Positions 61,920-64,000 of a stretch of 64,000 nt of DNA are shown here, one piece after another (position 1 is the first letter of the stretch; every line of letters starts with the position of its first letter). The stretch comes from Phycomyces blakesleeanus NRRL 1555(-) (taxonomy: Eukaryota > Mucoromycota > Mucoromycetes > Mucorales > Phycomycetaceae), in assembly GCF_001638985.1 (NCBI RefSeq), contig NW_017265165.1, forward strand, positions 38,912 to 102,911, in the 5' to 3' direction. The notes under the pieces are model-generated. The model saw only the letters and a program-made list of their open reading frames with translations, was not told the origin of the DNA and made no database searches. A program made the translations under genes and the position numbers.

Positions 61920-62537
61920 TTAAATAGAATGACTAGCCATATTATGGATCTACTACTTCAAGAACCAGCAGAAGGATCTTACAGGATTGTGAATCTTGGT
62001 AAGGTGAAATGTTTTATGAAAGCCAAGCCAAACCAACACTTAGCTTTTTTAATTTTAGTTGAGAGATCCAACATTAGGTTTATGCATCTATTAGAAGGAA
62101 AGGACGTCGCAGAAGAAATTGACGTGTTTTACACGCCAGCATATGCAGCTGGAGATGTGGTTGTCGATAGTCTGTTGAGTAACGTGCTTCTGAGTCAAAC
62201 ATATTATAAGCCTGATATTGTTTCGATTATCAAGACGCTTTGTGGTATGCCTGGATCACCCCACGTAAATAACTCTACATTTTCATCTGATACAACTATG
62301 GATGGACACTACGTGACAAGCGTAAAGATGCCGGCCTGCTTTGTTGACAAGCCATTTGCTTTTCTATTCGAGACGTTTGTTCTGGATTATGATTTGCTTC
62401 CTCTGGGATTGCTTCGTGCACCAAACGAAGAAATGGGAAACGAGCTGCCTTTTGTCTACACAAATCCGGTGCCTTCGCTTATTCTCAAAGAAACTGATTG
62501 GATTTACTTTATAACATCCTCTGAGTATTCTCTTTAG
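57554..62537 (+). CDS. BK/Slo-type potassium channel alpha subunit
   Basis: Tetrameric membrane K+ channel gated by voltage and cytosolic ligands. Twenty-three proposed exons totalling 3321 nt (1106 residues, usual Slo size): 57554-57897, 57968-58090, 58154-58271, 58383-58504, 58573-58622, 58688-58807, 58868-58948, 59015-59153, 59234-59274, 59372-59488, 59548-59651, 59722-59847, 59935-59958, 60041-60077, 60139-60426, 60494-60573, 60655-60822, 60911-61362, 61447-61561, 61626-61696, 61780-61830, 61928-61998 and 62059-62537. A basic N-terminal tail precedes the membrane segments. S4 is probably YFLRSWVLLLRVKSWMK. The selectivity filter is TVGYGDITPS (about residue 379, split by an intron). RCK1 begins PFILIVGTFTPEQANDILDG, and RCK2 has VGNCRHPDDLLRAGVKRAKQ (about 884). 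No aspartate-rich calcium bowl is seen. Confidence 0.9.
61999..62058 (+). other. 60-nt in-frame intron in the channel gene
   Basis: GTAAGG...TTTTAG, a multiple of three with no stop, so retention would add 20 residues. Removal gives IVNLVERSNIRFMHL, which fits Slo channels better. Confidence 0.6.
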
Positions 62538-62748
62538 ATAAATAGGAGACGGAAAATGTATATTTATTACAAAACATGTACAGAATTAACACTTTAGAGA
62601 AATAGAAGAAGAGAACGAAAGAGAAAGAAGGAAGAGAAATAATCATGTAATCGAAAAAGACAACGACGAATAAGAAAAAATTACTATACCCATTATCATG
62701 CTCTTCTTTTATAGACACAATTTTTTAAAAATATATATAAATATATCA

Positions 62749-63867
62749 TCATTTTCCCCATCCTTCATCTCCTGTATATTCTTCTTTTTCGACCTCATAA
62801 AAGGATGTCATTCCAGCCTCAAAATGCTGCCCGACATGACAATGGAATAACCATTGGCCTTCATTGTCAGGTATCATGTCAAGAACCTCGAAGCTGACAG
62901 ACATGAGGTCAACCACATCTACACGATGCCCATGATAGAGAAGAGTAGACCCATGCCAATGTGCTGTGTGGACATCTTCATCCTCGAGTTCAAATGCAAT
63001 TACATACCACCTCACAGGTTTTCCATAAAATACTCTGAGATCAGCATTGTTATTGAACACATAGCTGTTTATGTGATACATCCGATTTGATTCTTCAAAA
63101 AGAGGATCGGTTCTCAAAGTTTCCAATGTGTCTAGACTTATCCCGGCTTCCTCGACAGATTCCGAAAAATAAGTCGACAGGCCTTCGTCGGTTGTCATCA
63201 TAATGGTAAAGATCTCTTGGTCAATCCCCTGGGGCCTTTCAAATGTGCTCCCGGGTGACGGTTTTACTAGAGTACCTGGTTTGTAGATGACGATTGGACC
63301 TAAAAGCCCTGCATTGAGATCCCCGACCGTATTTGACTTGGAGGCATAAGTCCAGGCGACCGAGGACTGGTTGACAGGGAAATTGACATTGGATGGAATA
63401 TTCCAAATGTATTGGTACATTAGGCCAGGCTCGACTGATTTTCCTGGTAGGGAATCGGTTTTTTTGCTTGTGTGAGGATGAAGACTGTGAGGTTTGGAAG
63501 CTTTATTGTAAAAGAGGATGCGCACCTGGTCCCCAGCTTGGGCTCGAATGATTGGACCCAGAGTACCCAGTCCAGGGTCGTGTGCTATTGGTACCTTGAA
63601 TGCCGAGGAGGTGTATTGACGATATATTGCTTTATGATAGACTGCGCCTATTCTTGTAGGCGTCCTGACGGTGTAGAGCTTTGCTGGAGTGTTTTCCAAA
63701 GGCTGGTCCCGTAAATTATCCCATCCCATAGGAGCATAGTTCCAAACGATCTCCTCTGCAGTAATGTAGTAATTCCGTATGGTCCGGTTGTTTTCTTGGC
63801 CAGTAGGTGCGCAGTTTATTACCTGCACTGCTGCATTTAGCAACAATACAAGTAGAGTGATGATCAT
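62749..63867 (-). CDS. Ceruloplasmin/hephaestin-like multicopper oxidase
   Basis: A single-exon gene of 372 residues, secreted or cell-surface: a signal peptide (MIITLLVLLLNAAVQVINC) and possible N-glycosylation at NRT and NQS. YYITAEEIVWNYAPMGWD and YHKAIYRQYTSSAF are typical of the ceruloplasmin family. Domain 1 has the copper motif HSLHPH. The last domain has HTAHWHG and FHCHVGQHFEAGM, which carry the type 1 copper ligands (His, Cys, His, Met) and several trinuclear ligands. The usual second motif of domain 1 (YHSH-type) reads WTYASKS, so two histidines of the trinuclear centre are missing. The family oxidises Fe(II), amines or phenols. Here electron transfer to oxygen may be impaired. At two cupredoxin domains it is far smaller than ceruloplasmin. 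Convergent with the channel gene. Confidence 0.88.
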   Translation of the reverse strand: MIITLLVLLLNAAVQVINCAPTGQENNRTIRNYYITAEEIVWNYAPMGWDNLRDQPLENTPAKLYTVRTPTRIGAVYHKAIYRQYTSSAFKVPIAHDPGLGTLGPIIRAQAGDQVRILFYNKASKPHSLHPHTSKKTDSLPGKSVEPGLMYQYIWNIPSNVNFPVNQSSVAWTYASKSNTVGDLNAGLLGPIVIYKPGTLVKPSPGSTFERPQGIDQEIFTIMMTTDEGLSTYFSESVEEAGISLDTLETLRTDPLFEESNRMYHINSYVFNNNADLRVFYGKPVRWYVIAFELEDEDVHTAHWHGSTLLYHGHRVDVVDLMSVSFEVLDMIPDNEGQWLFHCHVGQHFEAGMTSFYEVEKEEYTGDEGWGK

Positions 63868-64000
63868 AAATAGATTGAGTGGAATGCGATTATGTATTAA
63901 TCATCACATTAGGACACCTTTTTTGCCATCATAAAAGTCACACCAGAATTTAATAGAGAACTTATCCTCAGTCCGAAGATTGACCGTTGACTATAAATCT

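Overview
The window looks like AT-rich nuclear DNA from an early-diverging filamentous fungus, most likely a member of Mucoromycota. The evidence is many short GT-AG introns (mostly 50-120 nt) with CTAAC-type branch sites, the protein set (C-14 sterol reductase, Isc1-type sphingomyelinase, Lsb1/Pin3-like SH3 protein, Rpc31-like Pol III subunit), and degenerate rDNA that matches the 28S D1 layout I associate with Mucorales. I cannot name the species.

Layout. Bases 1-3155 are a DNA element with 344-bp terminal inverted repeats. Bases 3156-9065 hold no gene I can support, only simple and tandem repeats. A decayed MULE transposase lies at 9066-11452 (minus). Then come ERG24-like sterol reductase (11897-13764, minus), a secreted acidic protein (14151-15131, minus), a small unknown protein (15709-16560, minus), asparagine synthetase (17018-18960, plus), a CacyBP/SIP-like CS-domain protein (20079-21295, minus), a Tc1/mariner remnant, an Isc1-like sphingomyelinase (22959-24737, plus) and a WD40 protein (25847-28699, plus). 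Bases 28700-32451 are repeat-rich. Next are an F-box protein (32452-34044, minus), an Lsb1/Pin3-like SH3 protein (35489-36677, plus), a LIM-domain protein (37998-40443, minus), an ankyrin-repeat protein (40954-41643, minus) and an RPC7/Rpc31-like Pol III subunit (41953-43026, minus).

The most unusual region is 44.1-56.0 kb: an inverted repeat with two arms of about 4.4 kb around a 1.9-kb spacer, bounded by two direct copies of one short inverted-repeat transposon. Each arm carries a strongly diverged 5.8S-28S rRNA-like segment. Upstream of it, on the same strand, is a tandem series of short exon-like blocks separated by seven similar spliceosomal-type introns. The right end of the window holds a 23-exon BK/Slo-type potassium channel (57554-62537, plus) convergent with a small ceruloplasmin/hephaestin-like multicopper oxidase (62749-63867, minus).

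The protein genes show no pathway clustering. They look like ordinary dispersed housekeeping and membrane genes between transposon-rich stretches. Exon coordinates were worked out by eye from splice motifs, reading frame and total length divisible by three. They may be off by one or two bases and need transcript support.
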